Position numbers and translations under genes: made by a program
Notes under the pieces: model-generated
Databases searched by the model: none
What the model was told of the DNA's origin: nothing
Seen by the model: only the letters and a program-made list of their open reading frames with translations
NCBI GenBank assembly: GCA_947311845.1
Contig: CAMZMU010000027.1
Location: forward strand, 45,618,053 to 45,682,052
Source: Poa pratensis
Taxonomy: Eukaryota; Streptophyta; Magnoliopsida; Poales; Poaceae
Length of the DNA: 64,000 nt
Direction of reading: 5' to 3'
In this document: positions 1-12,075 of the stretch, one piece after another
How the letters are laid out: each line of letters begins with the position of its first letter
Position numbering within the stretch: the first letter of the stretch is position 1

Positions 1-3000
1 ACTTCTGGTCGCCACCTAGGCGCGACCGACCCTATGTATCATATAATGATTCTGAAATAAAGCATCTCAAACTACCAATTGAGCTGTGAGTCTTTTATTT
101 TTTAATCATTGGTCCCTTGGGGGTGCGGCAGCTTTTTAGCGCGGCCTATTCCTTGGGATCGCCAAACAAGTGGCATTTATCGTGATTATACTCAACCTCT
201 CTTGGATGCGACTTGCACTATGCGGCCAAAGTACTGGGGTGTGGCGTCAATCGAGTTTGATTGCCTATCATGGCCGCTCTCGACCCTGAACACGCACTTT
301 TTACCTGGGAAATACTGAGCCGCGCAAGGGCCTAAGTGAGGAAAAACCGAGACAAATCATAAGGACCAGCCTATTGGTCGAAACATGTACTGCTGAGAGT
401 ACTTAAGCAAACCATAACATTGTCTTATGACACATAAATTCTAACAATTATTACAGGCCGCTAAGGGCCAAGATCATAAAAACATTGTTTCTATTCTTCA
501 TTTGTGCGCAGCTTTTGACCTGCGGGAAGGAGGAACAGGCGGCTTGCCAAGCTTGCCAGAAGGAGCAATCGCAGGCTCGCTGGAGGGCTCTTCAGTCGCG
601 GGCTTGGGGGCTGCAGAGCTGGATACGCCTGGAGAGGGGTTCTTTTCCTGCGGAATCACCGCACTGGATGACGGAGCGGGTAACTTCTCCCATCTGCTTC
701 CATCTGCATTATACTTGCCCATATAGGTCGCAAGATCTATCCCCTCCACCAGTTCAGTCGCGTGGCCGCGCATATCCTTCCAAGTCGCCGCATATTCTGA
801 GGCCGTCAGTTCGGTGCCATCCACCTTCTTCGAGGGCCTACCTTTTGCAACCTTGGCAGCATCAAAAGAAGGATAGTATGTCTTGGCCAAAGCAAGAACA
901 TGAGCCGCGCCGGTGCGAGCTGAGGACTCCTTCCAGTCCAAAAAGAACTGAGGCGCCCTAAGCAGTCTTTTTAGCAACCCTTCAGAATCACCGGGGACTG
1001 GCTTGGTCGGCAGCAGGCACTTAGACAGTGATTTCATGGCATCACAAGTTCTTCGCGAAAAATCGCGGATATACTCCAGCTGTTCTTGAGTACTGCCGCG
1101 CTGCTCCTTGGCATCTTCACCTACATCGAGGCATGTCTCCGTCAGCTCTACAACATACAGGCAAAGATAGTAGAGAAAACAGATGCAGATATGAGTCGCA
1201 ACACATACCAGTTAACTCTTGAGTCATGATGCACACTTTGGCGTGGACAAGGTTATGGGCATCAGAAACTTTCTTCAACTTTTTCTCAAGCTCGCCAATG
1301 GAAACAGCCTTGAGCCTTGCGTCCTCGTTGGCATCAGCGATGGCGTCTTTCTGAGCACTGATTGGAGGTCCTGTTGGACCCTCTCTTGAAACTTCTCTTC
1401 AACCGTTTTAAGCCGCAGCTCGGTGGCTTTGGCTTGTTCAGATAACTTGAAGCTTTCATCAGATAGCTCGCCCATCCTGGTTTCCCTCTTCTTCAGCTCA
1501 GCGTCACGCTGGCCAAGGAGCTCGCGCAGCCTCTCCAGTTCAGAGGAGTATCCCCCAACTGCTTTTCCAAGGCGAGTTTGGCAGCTGTTATGGAGCTTAG
1601 TTCCTCCTACAAGAGTACATCAGTTAGTAAGTACATATCAACAGCTAAAAGAGAAGCATCAAGTCTCCCTTTAAAGTCAAAGAAGAAACTTGATCCTTGG
1701 GGGCTAGAGACAGATAAGTGGAGAGAAGTTTACCTTATAAGCCGCAGACAGGTCAGACAGTGCCTTGCGGAGCTCCATGGCTTGCTTGTCATTTGAGGCA
1801 ATGATGCCTCTGACAGTTTCTCAGCGCGGCTTGGAGGAGGAGGAAGCAACCTCAGCACGCAGAATTGGCGACCGCAGGCTGTCGCCGCTGGCGACTCAAT
1901 CACGGCGCATCAGCATCCTTGGCCATTACATCTATGGAGGAGGGTTGACCTTCTCCACGTTGGATCAAGGGGATCCGTTCTATCCTCCAGAGCCACCTCT
2001 TGGGCAGCTGTGTCAAGAACAGGGACCGTGGCCAAGTCATCTGTGGTGGCCACGCCCTCTACCATGGCGGTATGAGCCGCAGGTGATAAACGCGGCTCAA
2101 CCGCGGTTTCAGAAACAACTCCAGGATCAGCCGCGGATTTAGCCGCACTTCTGCAAAAAGCAAGGGCATTGTGTAAAGAAGCACATAAGCCAGAATAAAA
2201 GTATTATAAGCGCAAGGAAAATCACTAACTCTGGAGCCATCTTCACGAAGGCCATAAGTTCGCCACTTGACGGTGAGGACAGGCCTTGGGTCCCAGAATC
2301 TACGAGCAGAAGTTTGCGTGTCAATAGAGGAAAAAGAATAAGCATTCAAGATGACAAGACAGCAGAAATTACCAGAGTGGGGACCCATGTCTTCTTCAGT
2401 TGAGGCGGTGGGTTTGTACACACGCCTGGCAGCGGAGGAGGTCGCGCCCGTAGCAGGCTTGCGACGCTTCGTGGCCTCAGGATTCTCCAGAGCATCAAGC
2501 TCTGGCTCCTCACGAGATAGCCTCTTGGAGGCTCTACGGGGAGTTGGTCCAGCCGCGGCAGCAGAACTCGCGGCTGGCACTGGACTGTCATCCTCGTCCA
2601 GTTCAGTCTCTTCACCTTCTGAGGCCGCAGAGGCAGAGGGGATATCAGCAGTTTCGCTGCCCTCTAGAGTGGGCAGCAACTTCTTTCGTGCGGCACGCTT
2701 GGGAGCAGCAGTGCCGGCGACGGTCGCAGGCAGCGACCAGTAATTCTCATCAGCCTGGATCAGGAAGATATAAGTTGCAGTATTAAGAAAGGAATGCGAC
2801 TCAACTACGAAGGCGAAAAGACAGAGAAGAGGAGTTACCTCAAAAGGCTTGTTGTTAACACTGAAAGGGGCAAGCCCCACCTTGTCAAAGGAGATGTCCT
2901 TCTCCTCAGTCACGCGGGTGACGAATTCCACCCAATCCTCAGGCCTCCAGTCCGAAGCCTTGATACGATCGACGTCAGCAGAGGTGCCTGTGCACTCAAG

Positions 3001-4118
3001 GAAGGATCGCTGTCGTGGACTCACGGGCTGATGCGCCATTTGGTCCAGCAAGAGAGAAGATCAAGGCCAGTAAGACCATGACCTATTAAGGCGCGGACCT
3101 TGATCAGCGACTCATTGATGAAGGGCATGGCGAGTCGCGGGGTTTTGATTTCAGTGCCTCGGTAGGCACGAAGAGGGTGTTAGACCAGGAGGGAAGGCGA
3201 GTTTCGCCCTCCGGTGAAGTATCTTGGCAATAGAAGAAAGATTTTTGCCAAGCCCTGGGTCGATTCGCCAGGGCTAGCTTGGGAAGGCAAGAGTTTCTAT
3301 GGCGTTGAAGAGAGATGGCGCCGACCTGAACGTAGGCGCCACCCTTGGAGACAAGTTGGCTGTTGCAGGTGAAAGAGGCCAGCCACAGATCGATGTTGGG
3401 GGCTATGCCAAGATAGTCCTCGCACACACATGAAAATTGCTCACCTGGAGCATTGAGTTGGGCCCGATGTCGTGAAGACGGAGGCCTAGGCGTTGCAGCA
3501 GATTGCGGAAGAAGGGAGAACCTGGCGGCGTGAATCCACGCTCCACGTGCTCCACGAACATCACCAGCTCGTTGGGCTTGGGGCGCGGCTCGATTTCATC
3601 GCCTGGCGCCCGCCAGACGCCGTCCTCCTTCGGCGGCAAGAAGCCAGCTTCGGCCAGATCCGAGAGAGTTTCCTCCGTCACCCAGGATCCTTCCCAGTTG
3701 CAGGAGATCTGCGCTTATCGTCAGATGGTTTGCCTTGGGCGCCATTGCGAAGAGGAGATTGGATTGGGGAACTAAGCTCGGATTGAGGAAGAAGACGGCG
3801 CGGCTAGGGATGAGGAGATTGCAAGGGCAAGTGAATAATGACCTAGGTGGCCGCAGCTTATAACTGAAGGGACCCGCAACTAACGGCATAATCTGCGCTC
3901 GCAACCAACGGCACAATTTGCGCCCGCAAAACGAGTAACGGTCCGCAATTAAAGGAAACAGAATATTTCCAGAAGGGGAGATGAGTCGCGCAGATAAGTC
4001 ACAGCTCTGAATCGCATAAGTCAGAAGATTGGTCAGAACGTTTGCAGTGCGGCTCAGTGACCATTTCAAGAGGTCAGAAGATTCTCACCGTAAAGTCCTA
4101 ACCAATCTTGGGGGCTAA
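1..4118 (+). mobile_element. 3' internal part of a Tat-lineage-like Ty3/gypsy LTR retrotransposon
   Basis: Internal region directly upstream of the LTR at 4119. The junction has a polypurine tract (cttgggggctaa) abutting the LTR's TG, a form typical of Tat/Grande/RIRE2-type grass elements (family knowledge). No gag, protease, RT or integrase is visible here, so pol must lie to the left of the window. The only coding material is an antisense ORF (498-3745). Bases 1-497 show no recognisable coding content. Confidence 0.7.
498..3745 (-). pseudogene. antisense ORF of the gypsy element, 'putative gypsy type transposon' (Transposase_28-like) protein, degenerate
   Basis: Runs opposite to the LTR. 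The likely start is MAPKANHL at 3745. The reading then shifts frame into a segment with ETLSDLAEAGFLP and RPKPNELVMFVEHVERG, and shifts again into CEDYLGIAPNIDLWLASF. These resemble the Transposase_28 (PF04195-type) proteins that grass Tat-like elements carry antisense between pol and the 3' LTR. Later pieces are at 2059-3051 (PEDWVEFVTRVTEE, then an acidic and Ser/Ala-rich linker, probably split by an intron with donor gtaact), a Glu/Lys-rich possible coiled coil at 1275-1475, and a C-terminal part at 498-1037 (LALAKTYYPSFD). At least two frameshifts make it non-functional here. The protein's function is not established. The family assignment is from recalled motif style, not a search. Confidence 0.65.
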
Positions 4119-4629
4119 TGTCGGGGGAATACTTTCTGGATTAACCCGCGGCCCAGTGCGACTTACTTACTCGCACGGACAAAGGCCCACTTGGGAGCAA
4201 GCCCAATATTGAACCGCCATAAGGGAAAGATCTAGAAGACATATCCCGGAGGACGTGAAGACCAAGTAGTCTCCGAGTAGGCCTCTGTGGACGTATTCCT
4301 TGTGGGGAAGTTTCCTTTGTAACCTGCGAGCCTCTGTGTATATAAAGAGGACTCGCAGGACTTAGAGGGGTCAAGCTATCAAGCCCTAAACCCTAGCTCA
4401 TACGGCGAGTACCAGATCGGATCGCCTCCATTGTAACACCTCGATTATCATATCAATACCAATCTAGGGTAGGCAGGAAGTAGGTCTTTTACCTCACATT
4501 GAGGGGGCCGAACCTGGGTAAATCTGTGTTGATCTTTGTTCCTGCGATCCCAAGCTCGGAGATGCTTGACTCGCGTAATCCCACACCTACGAAGTCATCT
4601 ATGACACCTGACGTGACAAACCCACGACA
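4119..4629 (+). mobile_element. 3' LTR of the Tat-like gypsy element
   Basis: Starts TGTCGGGGGAAT and ends ...CCCACGACA, about 511 bp, preceded by a polypurine tract. It carries a TATA-like box (tatataaag) at 4339-4347. The sequence right of 4629 is a truncated copia gag, so this element inserted into a copia element. The TSD partner is outside the window. Confidence 0.75.
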
Positions 4630-5114
4630 ACCGCAACAAGACAAGCCCAAGCTTCTTTGGTGGTGGTGCAATGCTCGATGTGAGACATATCATCCTCTCC
4701 TACGGCATCTTGGATTAAGTCAAGAGCGGTGGCATTTAGTTGACAATCAACTATTTCTCTTCTTGTCTTGTTGGACTCATCCACGGCTTGATATCCTTGC
4801 TCAATGATCCTCCAAAGCTCGATAGATGCACTGTTCACATAAGATCTCATAGAAGATTGCCACTTAGTAAACAAAGATGCATTTAGCTTAGGTGGATTTC
4901 CCCTTAGATGTATAGGAGGATGAGGGATAGGTAGCTCGGGAGAGTATGGAAAAGGAACGGCACCATATACTCCCGAACCATTTAGTGGTTTAGTTGGGGT
5001 GTCAATTTTATCTTGATCAACCCCCTTCTTTTTCCCATCAACTTCTTCATTCTCGGGTTTGTCAACCTCCGAAGAAAGAGCGGTGGGTGAAGGTGGGATA
5101 TCCTTAGCTTCCAT
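4630..5114 (-). pseudogene. copia-type gag (UBN2-like), N-terminal part, truncated by the gypsy insertion
   Basis: The ORF starts at 5114 (MEAKDIPPSP). It has a Pro/Asp-rich leader and then LNASLFTKWQSSMRSYVNS, LWRIIEQGY and EHCTTTKEAWACL, which are typical of the gag-polyprotein region of Ty1/copia elements. Coding similarity stops at about 4630, where the gypsy LTR begins. The residues read beyond this come from the LTR. The LTR at 5306-6290 and a tRNA-Met-type primer site lie just upstream in the same orientation, so this is the 5' end of that copia element. Confidence 0.75.
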
Positions 5115-5290
5115 GAGTTTTTAAGATCATCTCTTGCAACTTGTCCATTTTAGTTTCCATAGAGGACTTCAAGGTATTGAAGTCCTCCACGGAAACCGAA
5201 GTGGACACGGTGGGAAGCTCGGGAATCACAACTCCATGCTCGTCAATAGCCATACTTCTCTTAGGCGGATAAGCCCGAATAAAGAGCCAA

Positions 5291-5304
5291 GGCTCTCATA
5301 CCAA
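5291..5304 (-). other. primer binding site of the copia element (initiator tRNA-Met type)
   Basis: On the - strand this reads TTGGTATGAGAGCC, one base inside the LTR end (TTTCA). It matches the usual copia primer site TGGTATCAGAGC with one change. It fixes the orientation and the LTR boundary at 5306. Confidence 0.7.
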
Positions 5305-5305
5305 T

Positions 5306-6290
5306 TGAAAGGATCGGTATGGCCACCTAGAGGGGGGGTGAATAGGCGCTACTCAATTTTTAGCTCTTTTTCGAATTTAGGCTTGACACAAAGGTAAATT
5401 CTCTAGAGATGCAACTACGGTGAATTTACCTATATGACAAGTTAACACTAGACTAAGCCCGATACAAGTAAGAACTAGCGAGTAAGGAGTAACTGAACGG
5501 GAAGCACGTGGAGACAAGGATGTATTCCCGAGTTCCTCCTTTTTAGGGGAGTACGTCTCGTTTGTGGGGTGTGAGTTTCAAACTCAAACGCCACAAATGG
5601 CCTCACCCTATTCTCCGATGAACCTTGCCCAAAAGCTCGGTTCACCTTCCACTATCGGAATCTTTCAAGGCGGACTCCGGAGCCCTTACAACAAACTTGA
5701 GGCTCAACCCACAAAAGGATTGGGGGCTCCCAAGCACCACAACACATGCTACACAAAAGTAACAAGCAAGTAAGTACAACAAGATGCCTAGGTTTTCCTA
5801 GTGGAAACCCTAGGCTCGAATCCCTCAAGTGAATGAGGGGGAGATGAAGAACGCTTTGGTGAAGTAGTAGATCCGGGCCTTCTCCTTCAATCCTCCAAAG
5901 ATCAACGAGTTTGGGTGGAGGGATTGGGAGATCTAGTGATTCTTTAGCTTGCAATAATGGTGGACTTCAATTTGGGACGAGCTACTTGGCTGGAGGTAGG
6001 TGGAGGGGTATTTATACCCCTCCCAGAATTGTAGCCATTGTAGTCCACTTAGACCGGAGACTCCGGTCCTGGAGGGCCGGAGACTCCGGCCTGGGCGGAG
6101 ACTCCGGACCCAAAGGGGGCGGAGACTCTAGCCCCAACCGGAGACTCCGGGGTCACTCCGGACCCACTCTGGCCTCAAGGCAGAGAGTGCCGTCGTGTGG
6201 AGCTCTTTGCTCCAAAACTCGATGGGCCGGATACTCCGGCCCCTGAGCACCCCTCAGGCCGGAGACTTCGGCCTTGCTAGACATATTGCA
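5306..6290 (-). mobile_element. 5' LTR of the copia element
   Basis: On the - strand it begins TGCAATATG and ends CCTTTCA, so it has TG...CA termini and is about 985 bp. It contains a run of near-repeats of the palindrome-like motif cggagactccgg (6055-6265) and short open frames that look accidental. The partner LTR is not in the window because a gypsy element interrupts the internal region. Confidence 0.7.
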
Positions 6291-6380
6291 ATCTCCTTTT
6301 TCTTGACAAATGTTTCGATGCAAAGTATAAATATTTCTTTTCATTCCTGCACCACTTAACATGATATTAGATATTTCCTA

Positions 6381-8663
6381 GTGTTGTTGCCTAACACACA
6401 AAATCATGGGGGACATAAAATATGTCATTTCACACTTCTCCGCCAAGAAATCCTCCTTCTACCACATCATCTCCAACCACTTGATCATGGGAATGCGAAT
6501 ATAGATGACTCTGCGACTAACGCTCATGTACATGTACCTAGTGTTAGTCCTGTGCAGGTAAACGCAGAAAATTTGGAAGAAAATGATGCAGATTCAGAGC
6601 AAAACAGTGAAGAAACTGATCATGATCCTATGTCAAAAAAAGACACGGACACTGATTCCGGAGATGATCCGCCGTCACCTGGTGTCGGCAATCCCGGTGC
6701 AGATCCCACATCTCCCTCGGGATCAGAGACAACAGATTCGCCTGGGTCCATGCCCGGCTCGCATGCTTCTGCCAACTCCAACTCTGCCACGTCGGCGCAT
6801 CATGATGACAGAGCCTGGTCCACCTCTGGGACGACCCACGAACCAGAAGCCGCCACGCAGCCGGTCCCAGCGCGCGGACGACCGACAGCCCGTGTGAGGC
6901 GCAGAGCGCGTCTGTCCCCAGATGCTGGATCCTCTGCGCCGAGCCAGCCTACACCCCCACCTGAGGCTCGCACACGATTGCAGAGAGGAATTTCCAAACC
7001 GAGATTTTTTTTGATGGCACTGTTACTTATAAAGTTACTAATGGAAAAATTCGATATAATTTTTTATGTGCTACAGGAGAACCACAAAGTCTGGCTGAAG
7101 CTCTAGATGATGAGAAGTGGCGACATGCAATGGATGATGAATACAATGCTCTTATGAAAAAACAGACATGGCACTTGGTTCCTCCAAACATTGGTAACAA
7201 GAATATAATTGATTGCAAATGGGTATATAAAGTCAAAAGAAAAGCTGACGGTACGATTGATAGATATAAAGCTCGTTTAGTTGCAAAAGGTTTTAAACAA
7301 TGGTTTGGAATCGATTATGAAGACACTTTTAGTCCAGTTGTTAAAGCTGCTACTATCAGACTTGTTCTCGCTATTGCTGTTTCCAGGGGCTGGACTCTGA
7401 GGCAACTCGATGTCAAGAATGTGTTTCTTCATGGTATTCTGGAAGAGGATGTGTTCATGCGCCAACCCCCCGGATATGAAGATGCCAATTCACCGCAGTA
7501 TGTGTGTAAACTTGACAAGGCCTTATATGGTCTCAAACAGGCGCCGAGAGCATGGTATTCACGTTTGAGCACCAAATTGCAAGAGTTGGGATTCAGTCCC
7601 TCCAAGGCAGACACGTCATTATTTGTATACAACAAGTCAGGTATTATGGTATTTCTGCTTGTTTATGTGGATGATATAATAGTAGCTAGTTCATCAAGTC
7701 ATGCAACCGCTATGTTGGTCCGAGATCTAGGTATACATTTTGCTATAAAAGATTTAGGAGATTTGCATTTCTTTCTGGGTATTGAAGTCAAGGAAGTTGA
7801 AGACGGATTAGTTCTTACACAGGAAAAATATGCCACTAATTTATTAAAGAAAGTTGCTATGCACAAGTGTAAACCAGCACCCACACCAGTGTCCACTTCT
7901 AAAAAATTGTCAGCTTATGATGGTGAAGCGTTAGATTCAGAAGATAGTACCAAGTACCGTAGCATTGTAGGGGCTCTACAGTATCTCACATTGACACGGC
8001 CGGATATTTCATACTCAGTTAACAAGATATGTCAGTATCTACATGCTCCTACTACGGTCATACTCAGTTAACAAGATATGTCAGTATCTACATGCTCCTA
8101 CTACGGTTCATTGGACTGCAGCAAAGAGAATACTCCGGTATGTAAAGGCAACACTTAACACTGGACTCACGTTTCGGCGGTCCATGTCTACATTGGTGAG
8201 TGCTTTCTCAGACGCGGACTGGGCAGGATGTGTTGATGATAGGAGATTCACCGGTGGTTTTGCAGTTTTCTTTGGACCTAACCTGATTTCTTTGAGTGCT
8301 CGAAAACAACCAACAGTGTCTCGATCAAGTACAGAAGCTGAGTATAAATCATTAGCAAATGCCACAGCTGAAATCATATGGGTTGAATCTCTTCTTAAAG
8401 AGCTTGGTATCAAGATAAGGGAAGTCCCATGCTTCTGGTGTGATAATATGGGTGCCACATATCTTTCTGCGAATCCAGTCTTCCATGCAAGAACCAAGCA
8501 TATAGAAATTGATTTTCATTTCGTAAGAGAAAGAGTTGCTCAAAAGAGGCTTGACATCAAGTTCATATCCACAAAGGACCGGGTTGCAGATGGCTTCACC
8601 AAACCGCTACCTCCAAGGGAGTTAAGAGAGTTCAAGCGTAATCTAAACTTGTCCAAGTTTTGA
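6381..8663 (+). pseudogene. copia pol fragment: linker, reverse transcriptase and RNase H
   Basis: The first part (6381-7015) is an Asp/Ser/Pro-rich linker typical of the stretch between integrase and RT. RT follows at 7100-8060: [43 protein letters not shown], and the catalytic LVYVDDIIV. RNase H is at 8108-8661: [32 protein letters not shown] and FTKPLP. A 49-bp tandem duplication at 8010-8107 shifts the frame between RT and RNase H. Gag, protease and integrase are missing. The left side stops near the LTR of the other copia element at 6290, suggesting that element inserted into this one. It is not functional. Confidence 0.9.
8010..8107 (+). repeat. 49-bp exact tandem duplication inside copia pol
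   Basis: The block catactcagttaacaag...tactacggt occurs at 8010-8058 and again at 8059-8107 with no visible difference. 49 bp is not a multiple of three, so it breaks the RT-RNase H reading frame. Confidence 0.9.
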
Positions 8664-8674
8664 TTAAGGGATGG

Positions 8675-8880
8675 TATTAGGAATATAATCCTGTTATGAT
8701 CATGAAATTGGTTATGCCGTGTTATAAGGCATAACCGAACCTTTCCGTGTGGATCAAGTTGATCCCGTATCTCATGTAACCCCTCCTATAATCACGCTAC
8801 GGCGATCTCCCTGTAAACCCTAATGCGTATGGCTATATAACACGTAAAGCATACCGAGACAAAGGTATCGCTTCCACCAA
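8675..8880 (+). mobile_element. probable 3' LTR of the copia pol fragment
   Basis: Follows the pol stop (8661-8663) and a purine-rich tract (attaagggatgg). It contains a TATA-like box (ggctatataacacg, near 8830) as short copia LTRs do. The first base of the expected TG is changed (ta), and the right border near cttccacc is approximate because no second LTR exists for comparison. Confidence 0.5.
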
Positions 8881-9091
8881 AACTGATAAAAGAGCCTCTA
8901 CATTGAGCACATCCTTGATGTCCTGACTTAAAGTAGATCGTTCTGAAATAGATGTAAATTTTAACAAGATTTATTGTTCTTTGCCTGATCTCATTGCAAT
9001 ATGCATTAAGAACTTTATGAATCTTTTGTGCACTTCTCTGTCTATCTTCAAAAACAGCACGCTATCATCATGAAGTGGCTATTGCCGGAGC

Positions 9092-10126
9092 CAGTGGCGG
9101 ATCCAAGGGGGGGCGAGCGGTGGCCAGGCCCCCCCTATGCTTCGGCCACCCCCAAAGATATGTAGCAGGTTCCAGTATGTATATACTTGACTAGCCTAAT
9201 ATAATATCTGGCAATTAGCCTAATTCTAGTACTTCCCAGCCCAGCGACTATACCAGCGTTTCAGCGAGCTAATTTCAATGGGCCTAGCCCAACGCATGTA
9301 GCCAAGGGCTTAAGGCCACAATGGCACATCCGTGCTAACCTAGGTAATCAATGTGAATCATTCATCTACACAATCGCCTATCCGACTTCTTGTACTGCAC
9401 GCACGATGGCATCTAGTCGATCTTCTCCGCCTTTGTCGCTGCCGAGCCGCACATGTTTCGTGATTGAGCAACGCTGCCGCCGCCGCCGCCACAGGACACG
9501 ACCACACTGATCCGAGGGAAGCTGCGACAGTTCCCACGAATCTCCATTGTCGACGAAGACTATGAACTGCCGCCGTCACGCACTCCACGCCCTCACGCTC
9601 AATTTATTTGCCTGACCGGTAAAGCCCCAAGGTATTATACATGTATATGTATGCAATTGTGCTAGCTTGATCGATTCCAAAAATTACTAGTCGCTAGTTT
9701 GTCTAGCTATAAATTAATTTCGTTCTAGTCAAAACGGGCAAGATTTCTATGTATTCAAATGGTTAACAGATTGTTTGCGTTGGGTCATCACTCTCCATGT
9801 GTCAACTACAACAATAGAACGGGGGTTTTCAGCAATGAAGCTTTGACACATCTTCGAAATAAAATGGGTGACGAGTTTTTTGGGCATTACATGGGTGTAT
9901 GTATTGGGGAGATGATAGCTCCAAAGGTCAATGTTTAGAAGATTATTGACTTGTTTGATAGGATCGAGTGTCAATCTAGATTCAAACTAGTCAGTTTTTC
10001 TCTGCAAAACATAAATTCTTACAATGTCATATCCTTGGTATATTTGTAAGATTTGATAAAAAATTATGGTATGTCTCTTTTGTGGCCATTCGGCCCCGCC
10101 ATGCTTAAATCCTGGATCCGCCACTG
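9092..10126. mobile_element. hAT-like non-autonomous DNA transposon
   Basis: Terminal inverted repeats: the left end reads CAGTGGCGGATCCAAGG and the right end is the complement of CAGTGGCGGATCCAGG. Flanking 8-bp TSDs are gccggagc (9084-9091) and tccggagc (10127-10134), one mismatch. Length is 1,035 bp. No transposase ORF is visible; the short open frames inside are not recognised. The 8-bp TSD and CAGTG-type ends fit the hAT superfamily. Confidence 0.8.
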
Positions 10127-10134
10127 TCCGGAGC

Positions 10135-11859
10135 CAGTTGTACTTGAATCTAGAAAGGAACATTGACTTCAAATTCGGCGCTTGTCAGCCCATGCGATTC
10201 CAGCAAGGCCCAGCATCTATGGACCGACAGCGCCATCAAGCCCGGTAATCCAGTCCTGCATTTTTTTAGTTTTCATTTCCTGGCCCATCACTAGAATGGC
10301 CGTAAGGATTCAGTAAGAGGCAACATGAAGAAATAATTTTAGCCATTCTTGTGTCTCAGTTAAGAATTTTTTTAATGAAAAACTACGAATGGAATACAGT
10401 TTAGTTCCTCAATTCCCTTTCTAGAAGGAGCACAAAATATTCGATTTGTGGTCCCCTCTCGTCTTCTGGTTTCTCTTAATCCGAGTGTTCTTTGGTCCCT
10501 GCTCCTGTTCTCCAATCGCTTCCCCCTTTCTACAAGAACATCTCTGATAAAAGTTTTACATGCAGATTTTACGAGGTGAGGTCACTTCACAGCGCTGTGA
10601 TGGCTAAAGCTTCTACCTCGCTGTCAATGCACTGTGATGTCCAGGTTTGGTGTGTATTGTTCATCGATCGGTAGGCTATTAGTCTGTAACTAGTCATGGT
10701 GTTCAGATATCGATTGAAGTCTGGATCTATGCAGAGTTGAGAAGATAATGATTTACTGTTGATACGAAGGAGAATATCTTTGCAGGTAGACGTCCGAGTT
10801 CTTCCCCCCAGCCCAGATCGAAGGCGGTCGATCTGGTTCGAGTTGCAGTTGGAGGTGATGGTGTACTGGAGCTTCGCGATGAAGATGGCGGCGCTGGGTG
10901 CAGGTCCTGCGGGGCCACTGTCCGGCGACTTCCCGGCCGCGAGGGGGCGGCTTCCAATCCAAGCACGAAGTGGAGCTGCGGCGGATCCGGCGCGCCACCG
11001 GCTCATCCTCGCCGTCTTGTTCATCGTTGTTGCAGAAGGACCTGTTCGTTATTTCCTGTTTTCTTTGTTCCTTTCTGTAATGTGAAGCTCTTATGTACTT
11101 TTCATTTCCCCGCTAAAAAGAAAGATAGGCCGCGAGTTTCTCATTTACTTGCAACTTTTGCAGGAGCTGTTTCAACCGTTGGAGTGAAAGCAGATGTGGT
11201 GGTGGTGTAGTTGCGTGGTGGAAGCTCTTCCGAGCACGATATCATGATGCACCGATATTCATCTGCCAAGCTATGAAGACCAACAACAGTAGGTCCTCTG
11301 TCAGCGACTTTATTAATCGCAAAGGTCATCTCTCGCCGAATCCGAATACTCCAACTTGATTGATCAAGAGGATTCAAAAGGATTTTTATTTTGAGGGACC
11401 ATGTATTCATATCTCTGCTTAAAAGTGCTTAAAAGTAGAGGACCGAAGCGCTGTTGGCTCCAGAAAAATGACCATCTATGCCGGTAGGTGAGTGGTACGT
11501 CGCCGATCAAAAAAAAAAAAAATCAGATTCTGACTCAAATCTTCAAAACGGACGGTGCGAGAGATCTGCGAAAAGCTCTTCCATTGCAGACCGGTGAAGA
11601 AAGGAGAGGACAATTCCTGTGCTGCGTATAATCCACTGCTTTCGTCGGAGAACGACCACTGAGTGCCACTGCCATGCTAGTTAACGGCGAGACTTCTGTT
11701 CGTCCATATTGCTGTACTGCTACTTGTCCTTGTCCCCGCTGATATTTCGTAAGCTGTCCAAAGCCATGCTCCACACCTCTACGTGTGCACACGTATGCTT
11801 AGCTATGTTTTATTTGTAAAGAACTTGCCTGTGGCAAACCTCAGATTTGACGCTGGCAT
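10135..11859. other. gene-free stretch
   Basis: No convincing gene. A GC-rich block at 10790-11040 gives overlapping open frames on both strands, which look like base-composition artefacts. A short poly-A run lies near 11510. I could not place this DNA in a known repeat family. Confidence 0.4.
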
Positions 11860-12075
11860 TTCTCATTTAAGGCGGAATATTCTTCGGTGGGAGGCGAGAT
11901 TCTCGTCGACAGCGAGTCGCCCGTGGTGACTTCGTCAATCTCAAGACTCGACCCGCCGACTCAGTCTGTCGGAGGTGCTCATAGGGGTAGGATGTGCGTG
12001 CGTGCGTTCGTATGGGTGAGTGTGTGCGCGTGTATATGAGCGCTTGCGTTGTACTGTGTTTTAAAAAAGCTATGT
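11860..12075 (+). mobile_element. grass tRNA-derived SINE, 5'-incomplete copy
   Basis: Shares the block 'gaatattcttc..tg(g)gaggcga..tctcgtcgacagcgag..', the block 'acttcgtcaatctcaagactcgaccc' and the tail 'tgtgcgtgcgtgcgttc...gcttgcgttgtactgtgtttt + A-run' with the copies at 14447-14724 and 15935-16220. The A/B-box region is weak here. Confidence 0.6.
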
